Shown here: positions 1 through 6,983 of the stretch, piece by piece
Position numbering within the stretch: position 1 is the first letter of the stretch
Layout: each line of letters opens with the position of its first letter
Source of the DNA: JAKVJE01 sp047722305
Lineage (GTDB): Bacteria > Actinomycetota > Actinomycetes > Actinomycetales > Microbacteriaceae
Reading direction: 5' to 3'
Assembly (NCBI GenBank): GCA_047722305.1
Contig: JBDNYM010000040.1
Location: 1 to 23,092 of the forward strand
Length of the DNA: 23,092 nucleotides
Made by a program: the position numbers and the translations under genes
Notes under the pieces: generated by a model
What the model was told of the DNA's origin: nothing
What the model saw: the letters and a program-made list of their open reading frames with translations, nothing else
Databases searched by the model: none

Positions 1-105
1 GCTGTGGCGGCTTCTGGGGGGCGGGGGCGCCCGTGCCCCCCCCCGGCCCCCCCCCCGGGGGGCCCCCCCCCCCGGGGGGCCCCCCCCCCCCCCCCCCCCC
101 CCCGC
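1..105. other. C/G homopolymer low-complexity contig edge
   Basis: From about base 36 to 103 the sequence is almost only runs of C broken by runs of G, with C runs of up to about 24 bases. No reading frame, repeat family or structured RNA explains it, and the composition changes abruptly to normal GC-rich sequence at about 104. The position at the very start of the window suggests an unresolved homopolymer or low-quality read tail at a contig end rather than biology. Nothing should be annotated here. Confidence 0.75.
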
Positions 106-267
106 GCCATGACGTGGCGGCGACGGTGCGCCGCGGTCAAACTCAGGGGATGCGCCGAAGTCCGGCGCCCGGTTGCCTGAGTTCGAGCAAGTTCGTCGCA
201 TCTGCCTGAGTTCTGCGGATGGGACTTCGTGGGGGTGTCCCGCCACCCTGAGACGCAGACTGCCTCT
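106..267. repeat. Non-coding stretch downstream of lysE with short inverted and direct repeats
   Basis: I see no convincing gene here. It holds a set of short repeats: AACTCAGG at 140-147 with its complement CCTGAGTT at 176-183 and again at 205-212; GATGCG at 149-154 with CGCATC at 197-202; and CGAAGTCC at 156-163 with GGACTTCG at 222-229. The arms 140-154 and 197-212 together form an imperfect 15/16-base stem. The 11-mer TGCCTGAGTTC is directly repeated at 174-184 and 203-213. Because the lysE stop codon is at 268 on the minus strand, this could be its 3' untranslated region or terminator, or a fragment of an intergenic repeat family. There is no U-rich tract that would mark a classical intrinsic terminator. 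Confidence 0.4.
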
Positions 268-912
268 CTAGCGCAGCGCCTCCGCGGCCACCGCCACCCC
301 GAATGCGCCCAGCACGCCGCCGGTGACGCCGTCCACGGTCCGCTGGGCCACCGGCGAGCGCAGCCAGCGGCCGGCGAGCCCGGTGAAGCCGACCAGGAAG
401 AGCGTCCAGACGAACCCTTCGGCGGCGTGCACGAGGGCGAGCCAGACGCCCATGGCGGCGGGCGGTACCCCGGGGACGAGGAACTGGGGGAGGACGGCGA
501 GGTAGAACACCCCGACTTTGGGGTTCAGGATGTTGCAGAGGAATCCGCGGCGCCAGTGCGTCCAGGGGGTGGCTGCGGGCGCACGTTCGGCTCCTGCCGC
601 CACTGCCGGCGTCGCCGAGCCCCGCAGCGCGGAGCGCAGGAACTTGACCGCCAGCCACAGCAGGTAGGCGGCGCCGGCGAGGCGGATCGCGGTGAGCGCG
701 GTGGCGGCGTACCGCAGCAGGGCGGAGATCCCGAGGGCCCCGGCCACGCCCCATACCAGCACGCCGCAGCTGATCCCGAGGCCGGTGACGATTCCCGCCC
801 GCGCACCGTCGGCGAGCCCGGCGCGCAGGGTGAGCGCCGTGTCCACTCCCGGCATGATGGTGAGCAGGGCGGCGACTCCGGCGAACGCGACCAGCGCCTG
901 AAGGATTGCCAT
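268..912 (-). CDS. LysE/RhtB family amino-acid exporter
   Basis: A 214-residue, very hydrophobic protein of the LysE/RhtB translocator family, which exports amino acids or related metabolites across the inner membrane. Length and layout fit the family (usually 200-220 residues, about six membrane segments). An N-terminal segment carries a PGVD motif (family form PG-P/x), followed by glycine-rich helices, then a basic loop and the conserved NILNPK motif near residue 130 before the second membrane half. The substrate cannot be read from sequence. It is divergent from gatC with only 23 bp between the two start codons. On the minus strand TACACT (919-924) lies 6 nt before the ATG and there is no Shine-Dalgarno sequence, so a leaderless transcript is likely. 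The family call is firm; the substrate is unknown. Confidence 0.88.
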   Translation of the reverse strand: MAILQALVAFAGVAALLTIMPGVDTALTLRAGLADGARAGIVTGLGISCGVLVWGVAGALGISALLRYAATALTAIRLAGAAYLLWLAVKFLRSALRGSATPAVAAGAERAPAATPWTHWRRGFLCNILNPKVGVFYLAVLPQFLVPGVPPAAMGVWLALVHAAEGFVWTLFLVGFTGLAGRWLRSPVAQRTVDGVTGGVLGAFGVAVAAEALR

Positions 913-918
913 AGGCCG

Positions 919-928
919 AGTGTATTCT
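919..928. promoter_or_regulatory. Overlapping divergent -10 boxes for lysE and gatC
   Basis: On the plus strand TATTCT (923-928) precedes the gatC ATG by 7 nt; on the minus strand TACACT (919-924) precedes the lysE ATG by 6 nt. The two hexamers share two bases. Neither start has a normal ribosome-binding site at the right distance. With transcription starting 6-8 nt after the -10 box, both mRNAs would begin at or next to the A of the ATG. No good -35 hexamers are visible, so this is an inference from spacing. Confidence 0.5.
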
Positions 929-935
929 GAAGGTC

Positions 936-1247
936 ATGTCGGAAATCACTCGCGAAGAGGTTGCGCACCTCGCCGAACTGGCACGCATCGACCTCACCGA
1001 AGACGAGCTGCACTCGCTGACCGATCAGCTCGGGCAGATCATCCAGGCGGTGGCGCAGGTCAATGAGGTCGCCGCTCCGGACGTCCCCGCCACCAGTCAT
1101 CCGCTGCCGCTGCAGAACGTGTTCCGGGAGGACGTCCCGGGCCCGACGCTGAGCACCGAGCAGGTGTTCTCCGGCGCCCCCGACGTCGAGTCGCACATGT
1201 TCCGGGTGCCGAGCATCCTCGGCGACGCGCCGGCGAAGCAGAGCTAG
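936..1247 (+). CDS. gatC: Asp/Glu-tRNA amidotransferase subunit C
   Basis: A 103-residue GatC, the small subunit that wraps around and stabilises the GatA-GatB interface of the tRNA-dependent amidotransferase. The N-terminus has the family hallmark ITREEVAHLAELARIDLTE, then a helix that would read LTDQLGQIIQAVAQVNEV, a proline-rich linker, and the C-terminal segment with LQNVFREDVPG found in bacterial GatC proteins. The start at 936 gives the standard N-terminus. gatA follows after 14 nt, so this is the first gene of gatCAB. The -10 box ends only 7 nt upstream of the ATG, and no ribosome-binding site is properly spaced, so translation may be leaderless. Confidence 0.95.
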   Translation: MSEITREEVAHLAELARIDLTEDELHSLTDQLGQIIQAVAQVNEVAAPDVPATSHPLPLQNVFREDVPGPTLSTEQVFSGAPDVESHMFRVPSILGDAPAKQS

Positions 1248-1261
1248 GAAGCAGGAGCGAT

Positions 1262-2785
1262 ATGCCCGCAGATTCGAACGAACTCACCCGGCTCACCGCG
1301 GCCGAGCTGGCGGCGAAGATCGCCGGCGGCGAGGTCTCCAGCGTCGAGGCCACCCAGGCCCATCTGGATCGCATCCACGCGGTCGAGGGACAGGTGCACG
1401 CGTTCCTCCATCTGGCCGACGAGCAGGCGCTGGCGACGGCCGCCGACGTCGATGCGCGCCGTGCCCGCGGCGAGGAGCTGCCGGAGCTGGCCGGGGTGCC
1501 GGTCGCGGTCAAGGACGTGATGGCCACCAAGGACATGCCGAGCACGTCCGGGTCGAAGATCCTGGAGGGGTGGGTGCCGCCCTACGACGCCACCGTGGTC
1601 GAGCATCTGCGCCAGCACGACATGGTGCTGCTGGGCAAGACGAACATGGACGAGTTCGCCATGGGGTCGTCCACCGAGTACTCCGCCTACGGGCCCACGC
1701 ACAACCCGTGGGATCTCGACCGCATCCCGGGCGGCTCCGGCGGCGGCTCGGCGGCCGCGGTGGCCGCGTTCGAGGCACCGTTGGCCACCGGCTCCGACAC
1801 CGGCGGGTCGATCCGTTTCCCCGCGCACGTCACGGGCACCGTGGGCGTCAAACCGACCTATGGCGGGGTCTCGCGCTGGGGGGCCATCGCGCTGGCGTCG
1901 TCGCTCGACCAGATGGGGCCGGTGGGGCGCACCGTCCTCGATGTCGCGCTGCTGCACGACGTCATCAAGGGCCATGACCCGAAGGACTCCACCAGCCTCG
2001 ATCGCGAGTGGCCGTCGTTCGCCGCCGCGGTGCGAGCCGCCGATCTGCACGGGATGAAGGTGGGCGTCATCTCGGAGCTGCTGGGCGACGGGTTCCAGGC
2101 CGGCGTGCGCGCCCGCTTCCGGGAGGCGATCGACCTGCTGACCGCCGCCGGAGCGGAGGTCACCGAGGTCTCCTGCCCGCACATCGGCTCCGCGGTCGCC
2201 GCCTACTACCTGATCCTGCCCGCCGAGGCGAGCAGCAACCTGGCTCGCTTCGACGGCGTCCGGTACGGCCTGCGGGTGGTGCCGGAGGACAAGCCGGCCA
2301 CGGTCGAGAACATGATGGCCGCCACCCGCGAGGCCGGTTTCGGACCCGAGGTCAAGCGCCGCATCATCCTCGGCACCTACGCCCTGTCGGCCGGCTACTA
2401 CGACCAGTACTACGGGCAGGCGCAGAAGGTGCGCACGCTCATCCAGCGCGACTTCAACGCCGCGTTCGAGCAGGTGGACGTGCTCATCTCTCCCACCGGC
2501 CCCACCACCGCGTTCAAGCTGGGCGAGAAAGTCGACGACCCGCTGGCCATGTACCTGAACGACATCGCCACCATCCCCGCCAACCTGGCCGGCATCCCGG
2601 CGATGAGCCTGCCCATGGGCCTGGCCGATGAGGACGGCCTGCCGGTGGGTCTGCAGGTGCTGGCCCCCGCCATGCACGACGAGCGGCTGTACACGCTCGG
2701 CGCGGTGGTGGAACGCGAGCTGGATGCGCAGCGAGGCACGCCGCTGCTTGCCCTGGCCCCCGAGCTGAAGGAGGCGGCGAAGTGA
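1262..2785 (+). CDS. gatA: Asp/Glu-tRNA amidotransferase subunit A
   Basis: A 507-residue GatA of the amidase-signature family, which hydrolyses glutamine and passes ammonia through the complex to GatB for amidation of misacylated Glu-tRNA(Gln) or Asp-tRNA(Asn). The catalytic Ser-cisSer-Lys triad is visible: Lys84 in VAVKDV, the cis-Ser159 in PGGSGGGS and nucleophile Ser183 in SDTGGSIR, in the same spacing as Lys79/Ser154/Ser178 of Staphylococcus GatA. The residue after the cis-Ser is Gly rather than the common Ser. The start is backed by AGGAG at 1253-1257, 4 nt before the ATG. Its stop overlaps the gatB start, indicating translational coupling. Full length and intact. Confidence 0.97.
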   Translation: MPADSNELTRLTAAELAAKIAGGEVSSVEATQAHLDRIHAVEGQVHAFLHLADEQALATAADVDARRARGEELPELAGVPVAVKDVMATKDMPSTSGSKILEGWVPPYDATVVEHLRQHDMVLLGKTNMDEFAMGSSTEYSAYGPTHNPWDLDRIPGGSGGGSAAAVAAFEAPLATGSDTGGSIRFPAHVTGTVGVKPTYGGVSRWGAIALASSLDQMGPVGRTVLDVALLHDVIKGHDPKDSTSLDREWPSFAAAVRAADLHGMKVGVISELLGDGFQAGVRARFREAIDLLTAAGAEVTEVSCPHIGSAVAAYYLILPAEASSNLARFDGVRYGLRVVPEDKPATVENMMAATREAGFGPEVKRRIILGTYALSAGYYDQYYGQAQKVRTLIQRDFNAAFEQVDVLISPTGPTTAFKLGEKVDDPLAMYLNDIATIPANLAGIPAMSLPMGLADEDGLPVGLQVLAPAMHDERLYTLGAVVERELDAQRGTPLLALAPELKEAAK

Positions 2786-4278
2786 GCTCGCTGACGATGC
2801 CGTACGACAAGGCGCTGGAGCTGTTCGAGCCCGTCATGGGCTTCGAGGTGCACGTCGAGCTGAACACGGCCACCAAGATGTTCTCGTGGGCGCCCAACGA
2901 GTACGGCGACACCCCGAACACCAACGTGACGCCGCTGTGCCTGGGCCTGCCCGGCACGCTGCCGGTGGTGAACAAGAAGGCCGTCGAGTCGAGCATCCGC
3001 CTCGGCATCGCCCTCGGCTGCCACATCGCCGAGTCGTGCCGGTTCGCGCGCAAGCACTACTTCTACCCCGACCTGCCCAAGGCGTACCAGATCTCGCAGT
3101 TCGACGAGCCGATCGCCTCCGAGGGGTCGGTCGAGATCGAGCTCGAGACCGGCGAGGTGTTCCACATCCCGATCGAGCGCGCCCACATGGAAGAGGACGC
3201 GGGCAAGCTCACCCACCTGGGCGGCACCGGCCGCATCCAGGGGGCGACGTCCTCGCTGGTCGACTACAACCGGGCCGGCGTGCCGCTGGTCGAGATCGTC
3301 ACCAAGCCGATCGAGGGGACGGGCGCACTGGCGCCGCAGGTGGCGCGCGAGTACGTGTCCACCATCCGCGACATGGTGAAGGCGCTGGGCATCTCGGACG
3401 CCCGCATGGACCAGGGCTCCATCCGCTGCGACGCGAACATCTCGCTGCGCCCGCGGGGCGAGACGAAGCTCGGCACCCGCACCGAGACGAAGAACATCAA
3501 CTCGCTGCGCTCCATCGAGCGGGCCATCCGCTACGAGATCCAGCGGCAGGCCGCCATCCTGGCCGCCGGGGGCGAGGTGCTGCAGGAGACCCGCAACTGG
3601 CATGAGGACTCCGGGCGCACCACCGGGGGGCGCATCAAGTCGAACTCCGACGACTACCGCTACATGCCCGAGCCCGACCTGGTGCCGATCGTGACCAGCC
3701 GCGAGCGGGTGGCCGAGCTGACCGCCACCGTGCCGGAGTCGCCGGTGCTGCGCCGCCGGCGCCTGAAGCAGGAGTGGGGCTTCACCGACCCCGAGTTCCG
3801 CGACGTGGTCAACGGCGGGCTGGTGGACGTCGTCGAGGCCACGGTCGAGGCCGGCACCACCCCGGCGGCGGCCCGTAAGTGGTGGACGGGCGAGATCAGC
3901 CGCGTCGCCAACGAGTCCGGCGTCGATGTCGACACTCTGAACGTCAGTGCGCAGGATGTCGCGGAGCTGCAGGGGCTCATCGACGCCGGCACCATCACCG
4001 ACCGGATCGCGCGCCAGGTGCTGGCGGGCGTGCTGGCCGGCGAGGGGTCGCCCCGGCAGGTCGTGGACGCTCGCGGCCTCGCCGTGGTGTCCGACGACTC
4101 GGCGCTGCTCGCGGCCATCGACGAGGCGCTGGCCGGCCAGCCCGATGTGCTGGCCAAGATCCAGGCGGGCAAGGTGCAGGCCGCCGGCGCCATCATCGGC
4201 GCGGTCATGAAGGCCATGCGCGGGCAGGCCGACGCCAAGCGCGTCCGGGAGCTCATCCTGGAGCGCGCCCAGTCGTGA
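2782..4278 (+). CDS. gatB: Asp/Glu-tRNA amidotransferase subunit B
   Basis: A 498-residue GatB. It activates the acyl group on misacylated Glu-tRNA(Gln)/Asp-tRNA(Asn) with ATP and amidates it with ammonia from GatA. The N-terminal cradle domain has the family motifs GFEVHVELNT, FYPDLPKAYQISQ and the long conserved stretch around residues 130-160 (EDAGKLTH, DYNRAGVPLVEIVT). The middle holds the EDSGRTTGG and SDDYRYMPEPDL motifs. The C-terminal ~150 residues form the YqeY-like tRNA-binding tail. The start is GTG at 2782, inside the gatA stop (GTGA overlap of 4 nt); the end again overlaps the next gene by GTGA. It is a normal full-length housekeeping gene. Confidence 0.97.
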   Translation: MSSLTMPYDKALELFEPVMGFEVHVELNTATKMFSWAPNEYGDTPNTNVTPLCLGLPGTLPVVNKKAVESSIRLGIALGCHIAESCRFARKHYFYPDLPKAYQISQFDEPIASEGSVEIELETGEVFHIPIERAHMEEDAGKLTHLGGTGRIQGATSSLVDYNRAGVPLVEIVTKPIEGTGALAPQVAREYVSTIRDMVKALGISDARMDQGSIRCDANISLRPRGETKLGTRTETKNINSLRSIERAIRYEIQRQAAILAAGGEVLQETRNWHEDSGRTTGGRIKSNSDDYRYMPEPDLVPIVTSRERVAELTATVPESPVLRRRRLKQEWGFTDPEFRDVVNGGLVDVVEATVEAGTTPAAARKWWTGEISRVANESGVDVDTLNVSAQDVAELQGLIDAGTITDRIARQVLAGVLAGEGSPRQVVDARGLAVVSDDSALLAAIDEALAGQPDVLAKIQAGKVQAAGAIIGAVMKAMRGQADAKRVRELILERAQS

Positions 4279-4835
4279 CCGAGCGGACGCTGCCCGCGGG
4301 GGCGCACCTCATCCCGCCGGAGGCGGAGTGCGTGTTCCGCGGGAAGATCTTCGACGTGTTCCAGTGGCCGCAGCGGCTCTACGACGGCTCGACCGAGGTG
4401 TTCGAGATGCTGCGGCGGCCGGACACGGTGGCGGTGTTCGCGCTGGACGACGACGACACGTTCCTGACCCTCGATGAAGAGCAGCCCCACGGCATCCACC
4501 GGGTGGGCGGCGTGCCGGTGGGGCGGGTCGACCCGACCGACGCGACGGTGCTGGACGCCGCCAAGCGCGAGCTGCGCGAAGAGACCGGCATCGAGTGCGC
4601 CCACTGGATGCCGCTGCGCGTGACCCAGCCGGAGGGCAAGATCGAGTGGTTCGTGCACTCGTTCGCCGCCTGCGACGTGATCGCGCGCGGCCCGCAGCAC
4701 CTCGACCCGGGGGAGCGCATCCGCGTCGGCTCGACGCCGTTCGCGCACGTGCGCGAGATGAAGCACGCGCGGCCCCTGCGCCGCTACGCCGACGCTGCCG
4801 CCCTGCGCACCGCGATCCGGGCGGCCGGACGCTAG
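4275..4835 (+). CDS. NUDIX hydrolase, ADP-ribose pyrophosphatase-like
   Basis: A 186-residue NUDIX protein starting at a GTG that overlaps the gatB stop, so it is probably translated as part of the gat operon. The NUDIX helix reads RELREETGI near residue 100, a perfect match to the REUxEExGU part of the box. The upstream part is not canonical: the expected Gly-X5-Glu-X7 becomes Gly-X5-Asp-X8, with one extra residue. The overall layout (FRGKIFDVFQWPQ, then FEMLRRPDTVAVFALDDD) resembles ADP-ribose/nucleoside-diphosphate-sugar pyrophosphatases of the NudF type, which have an N-terminal strand domain before the NUDIX fold. The substrate is not determined by sequence. The same reading frame is open far upstream inside gatB, but that part is a shadow of gatB. 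Confidence 0.85.
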   Translation: MTERTLPAGAHLIPPEAECVFRGKIFDVFQWPQRLYDGSTEVFEMLRRPDTVAVFALDDDDTFLTLDEEQPHGIHRVGGVPVGRVDPTDATVLDAAKRELREETGIECAHWMPLRVTQPEGKIEWFVHSFAACDVIARGPQHLDPGERIRVGSTPFAHVREMKHARPLRRYADAAALRTAIRAAGR

Positions 4836-4838
4836 GCT
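4833..4838 (+). promoter_or_regulatory. Candidate -10 box for the PLDc_N-like gene
   Basis: TAGGCT overlaps the stop codon of the NUDIX gene and ends 6 nt before the ATG at 4845. There is no Shine-Dalgarno sequence in the gap (GCCGCC). This pattern suggests a leaderless internal promoter. No clear -35 element is visible. Confidence 0.35.
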
Positions 4839-4844
4839 GCCGCC

Positions 4845-5078
4845 ATGAGCGCGTGCAGAATCGAACATCGGACTTGGGCTGAACTGGGCCCGGCGCGGCG
4901 GGCCGCGATCGTCGCCGTCGGCACGGCGCAGATCGCGCTGGCGGCATTCGCGGCGGTCGACCTGGCGCGGCGGCCGCGCGACCTGGTTCGCGGCTCGAAG
5001 GCAGCCTGGGCGCCGGCACTGCTCGTCAATTGGGCGGGACCGCTCGCCTATCTGCTGGTCGGGCGCCGACGGGCATGA
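4845..5078 (+). CDS. Small membrane protein with PLDc_N-like (phospholipase D nuclease N-terminal) domain
   Basis: A 77-residue protein with two predicted membrane helices: roughly residues 18-38 (RAAIVAVGTAQIALAAFAAV) and 54-72 (APALLVNWAGPLAYLLVG). The pattern of an Asp-Leu after helix 1, a Trp before helix 2 and a closing GPLAYLLVGRR matches the PLDc_N family, small two-helix membrane modules found alone or in front of cardiolipin-synthase-like enzymes. The function of stand-alone copies is not known. Its stop overlaps the start of the following hydrolase (ATGA), so the two are probably translated together. No catalytic residues are expected or seen. Confidence 0.7.
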   Translation: MSACRIEHRTWAELGPARRAAIVAVGTAQIALAAFAAVDLARRPRDLVRGSKAAWAPALLVNWAGPLAYLLVGRRRA

Positions 5079-5893
5079 CCGCCGTGAAGACTGACCATCT
5101 CCCGGACGTCGTCGGGGACGAGCTGGTCGACGCGGCCACCGGCGAGCGGATGACGGCGGTCTGGTACGTCCCCCGCGGCGAGGGACCGCATCCGGTGGCG
5201 ATCTTCCTGCACGGCTACCCGGGGTATGCGTCCAACGACGACCTGGCCACCGAGTTCCAGAACGCGGGCTACGCCGGCCTCGTCTTCCACTACCGCGGCA
5301 CCTGGGGCAGCGACGGGACCATGAGCCTCAGCGGCGTGCTGCGCGACGTCGAGACGGCACTGGCGGCGGTACGCGCCCAGGCGGACGCGGACGACGGCTC
5401 CCGCCGGCCCCGGACCGACCCGCGCCGCATCCTGCTCATCGGCCACAGCATGGGCGGGTTCGCGGCGCTGCAGACGGCCGCGGCCCATCCCGAGCTGTCG
5501 GGTGCGGCCAGTATCGCCGGGTTCGACTTCGCCAGCACGGCACTCGATCCGGTGACCCGCGACTGGATGGCGAAGTTCCTGTTCACCGGCATCCTCCCGA
5601 TCCGGCGCCTGGAACAGGACGGCATGTTCGCCGACCTTGACGCGCACGCCGACGAGTGGGCGTTCCCGAACCTGGCACCGCGGCTGCACGATGTGCCGCT
5701 GGCACTGATCGGTGGCGCCGCCGATGCGGTCGCGCCGCCGCGCACCCACCTCGACCCCCTGGTGCAGGCCCTCGACGCCGTTCCGGGGGCCCGCGTGCAG
5801 ACCGCGCTGCTGCCCGCCAACCACAGCTTCGCCGGGGTCCGCCGCGACCTGGCGCAGATCCTGCTCGCCTGGGCGGCGCGGATCGGCGGGTAG
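5075..5893 (+). CDS. Alpha/beta hydrolase (serine aminopeptidase S33-like)
   Basis: A 272-residue cytoplasmic alpha/beta hydrolase. The start at 5075 overlaps the preceding stop (ATGA); an upstream in-frame start at 5030 would overlap the neighbour by 49 nt and adds no conserved sequence. The oxyanion motif HGYPG is at 46-50, the nucleophile elbow GHSMG at 123-127 (Ser125), the likely acid Asp217 in GGAADAV and the catalytic His250 in PANHSF, so the triad is complete. The FHYRGTWGSDG segment after the second strand is typical of acyl-esterase/peptidase S33-type proteins that act on small esters or amides. The natural substrate cannot be deduced. It is co-transcribed with the small membrane protein and lies before an unrelated dehydrogenase gene with its own leader. 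Confidence 0.85.
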   Translation: MTAVKTDHLPDVVGDELVDAATGERMTAVWYVPRGEGPHPVAIFLHGYPGYASNDDLATEFQNAGYAGLVFHYRGTWGSDGTMSLSGVLRDVETALAAVRAQADADDGSRRPRTDPRRILLIGHSMGGFAALQTAAAHPELSGAASIAGFDFASTALDPVTRDWMAKFLFTGILPIRRLEQDGMFADLDAHADEWAFPNLAPRLHDVPLALIGGAADAVAPPRTHLDPLVQALDAVPGARVQTALLPANHSFAGVRRDLAQILLAWAARIGG

Positions 5894-5912
5894 GGCGGCG
5901 CGCGACTCCGGC

Positions 5913-5954
5913 TGTCGACCTATTCTGAGAAGGGATACTCCCTCGTCGAGGAGG
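5913..5954 (+). promoter_or_regulatory. Promoter, small palindromes and RBS before the zinc alcohol dehydrogenase
   Basis: The 69-bp gap before the dehydrogenase has two possible -10 boxes, TATTCT (5921-5926) and GATACT (5935-5940); the second has a weak -35-like TGTCGA (5913-5918) at 16-bp spacing. Two adjacent perfect small palindromes follow, GGGA-TAC-TCCC (5932-5942) and CTCG-T-CGAG (5942-5950), which could be a regulator site or a leader hairpin. GAGGAGG (5948-5954) is a strong ribosome-binding site 8 nt before the ATG. Confidence 0.4.
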
Positions 5955-5962
5955 CGGTCGCG

Positions 5963-6979
5963 ATGACGGATTCGATGCACGCCTGGCGGGTCACCCGCCC
6001 GGGCCCGGTCGACGGGTCCACCCCGCCGCTGCGGTTCGGGGAAGAGCCGATTCCGGTGCCCGGCCCCGGCGAGTTGCTGCTGCGGGTGCTCGCGTGCGGG
6101 GTGTGCCGCACTGATCTGCACGTGAACGAGGGCGACCTGCCGGTGCACCGCGAGCACGTCGTGCCGGGGCACGAGATTGTGGGGGAGGTCGCGGCGCTCG
6201 GCGCCGGGGTCGAGGGCTTCACCATCGGCGACCGGGTGGGCGCGGCTTGGCTGCGCCACACTTGCGGCGAGTGCCGCTACTGCCGCCGCGGTGACCAGAA
6301 CCTGTGCCCGAACTCCCGCTACACCGGATGGGATGCCGACGGCGGCTACGCCGAATACACCGTGGCCCCCGCCGACTTCGTCTACCGGCTGCCGACGGGG
6401 TACTCGGATGTGGAGCTCGCCCCGCTGCTGTGCGCGGGCATCATCGGCTATAGGGCGCTCAAGCGCACCGGCATCCGCGACGGGGGCGTGCTCGGCCTCT
6501 ACGGATTCGGCGGCAGTGCGCATCTCACCGCGCAGATCGCGCTGGCCCGCGGCTGCCGGGTGCATGTGCTCACGCGCGGCGCCGACGCGCAGCGACTCGC
6601 GCTGGAGCTCGGGTGCGCATCCGCCGCCGGCGCCTACGATGCCCCGCCGGAGCCGCTCGACGCGGCCATCCTGTTCGCGCCGGTCGGCGACCTGGTGCCG
6701 GTGGCGCTGCGGGCCCTCGATCGCGGGGGAGTGCTGGCCTGCGCCGGCATCTACCTGACCGACATCGAGCGGCTGGTCTACGAGGACGAGCTGTTCTACG
6801 AGAAGGAGCTGCGCAGCGTCACCTCGAACACGCGGCAGGACGGGGTCGACTTCCTGACATTCGCGAGCGAGCACCGCCTGCAGATCGACGCGCACCCGTA
6901 TGCGCTAAGCGCCGGCCTCCAGGCCTTGAGAGACCTGAAAGCCGGCGCGTTCGCGGGTGCCGCGGTGCTGCGTCCCTAG
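5963..6979 (+). CDS. Zinc-binding alcohol dehydrogenase (MDR family)
   Basis: A 338-residue medium-chain dehydrogenase. Catalytic zinc ligands are Cys48 (GVCRTDLH), His70 (PGHE) and Cys157 (LLCAG). The structural zinc loop is complete with four cysteines at 101, 104, 107 and 115. The coenzyme domain starts with GLYGFGGSAH at 178-187, a slightly unusual version of the GxGxxG fingerprint in which Tyr-Gly-Phe-Gly replaces Gly-xx-Gly. The sequence agrees with the short zinc-dependent alcohol dehydrogenase subfamily (about 330 residues) from actinobacteria and proteobacteria. It probably interconverts primary alcohols and aldehydes with NAD(P). It converges on the acetoin dehydrogenase genes with a 4-bp gap; acetaldehyde from acetoin cleavage would be a sensible substrate, but that is inference. 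Confidence 0.9.
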   Translation: MTDSMHAWRVTRPGPVDGSTPPLRFGEEPIPVPGPGELLLRVLACGVCRTDLHVNEGDLPVHREHVVPGHEIVGEVAALGAGVEGFTIGDRVGAAWLRHTCGECRYCRRGDQNLCPNSRYTGWDADGGYAEYTVAPADFVYRLPTGYSDVELAPLLCAGIIGYRALKRTGIRDGGVLGLYGFGGSAHLTAQIALARGCRVHVLTRGADAQRLALELGCASAAGAYDAPPEPLDAAILFAPVGDLVPVALRALDRGGVLACAGIYLTDIERLVYEDELFYEKELRSVTSNTRQDGVDFLTFASEHRLQIDAHPYALSAGLQALRDLKAGAFAGAAVLRP

Positions 6980-6983
6980 GACA

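Noticed and set aside
5048..6895. Minus-strand frame of 615 codons opposite the alpha/beta hydrolase and alcohol dehydrogenase
   Set aside because: It covers two convincing plus-strand genes, has no recognisable domain, and has low-complexity Arg/Gly/His composition.
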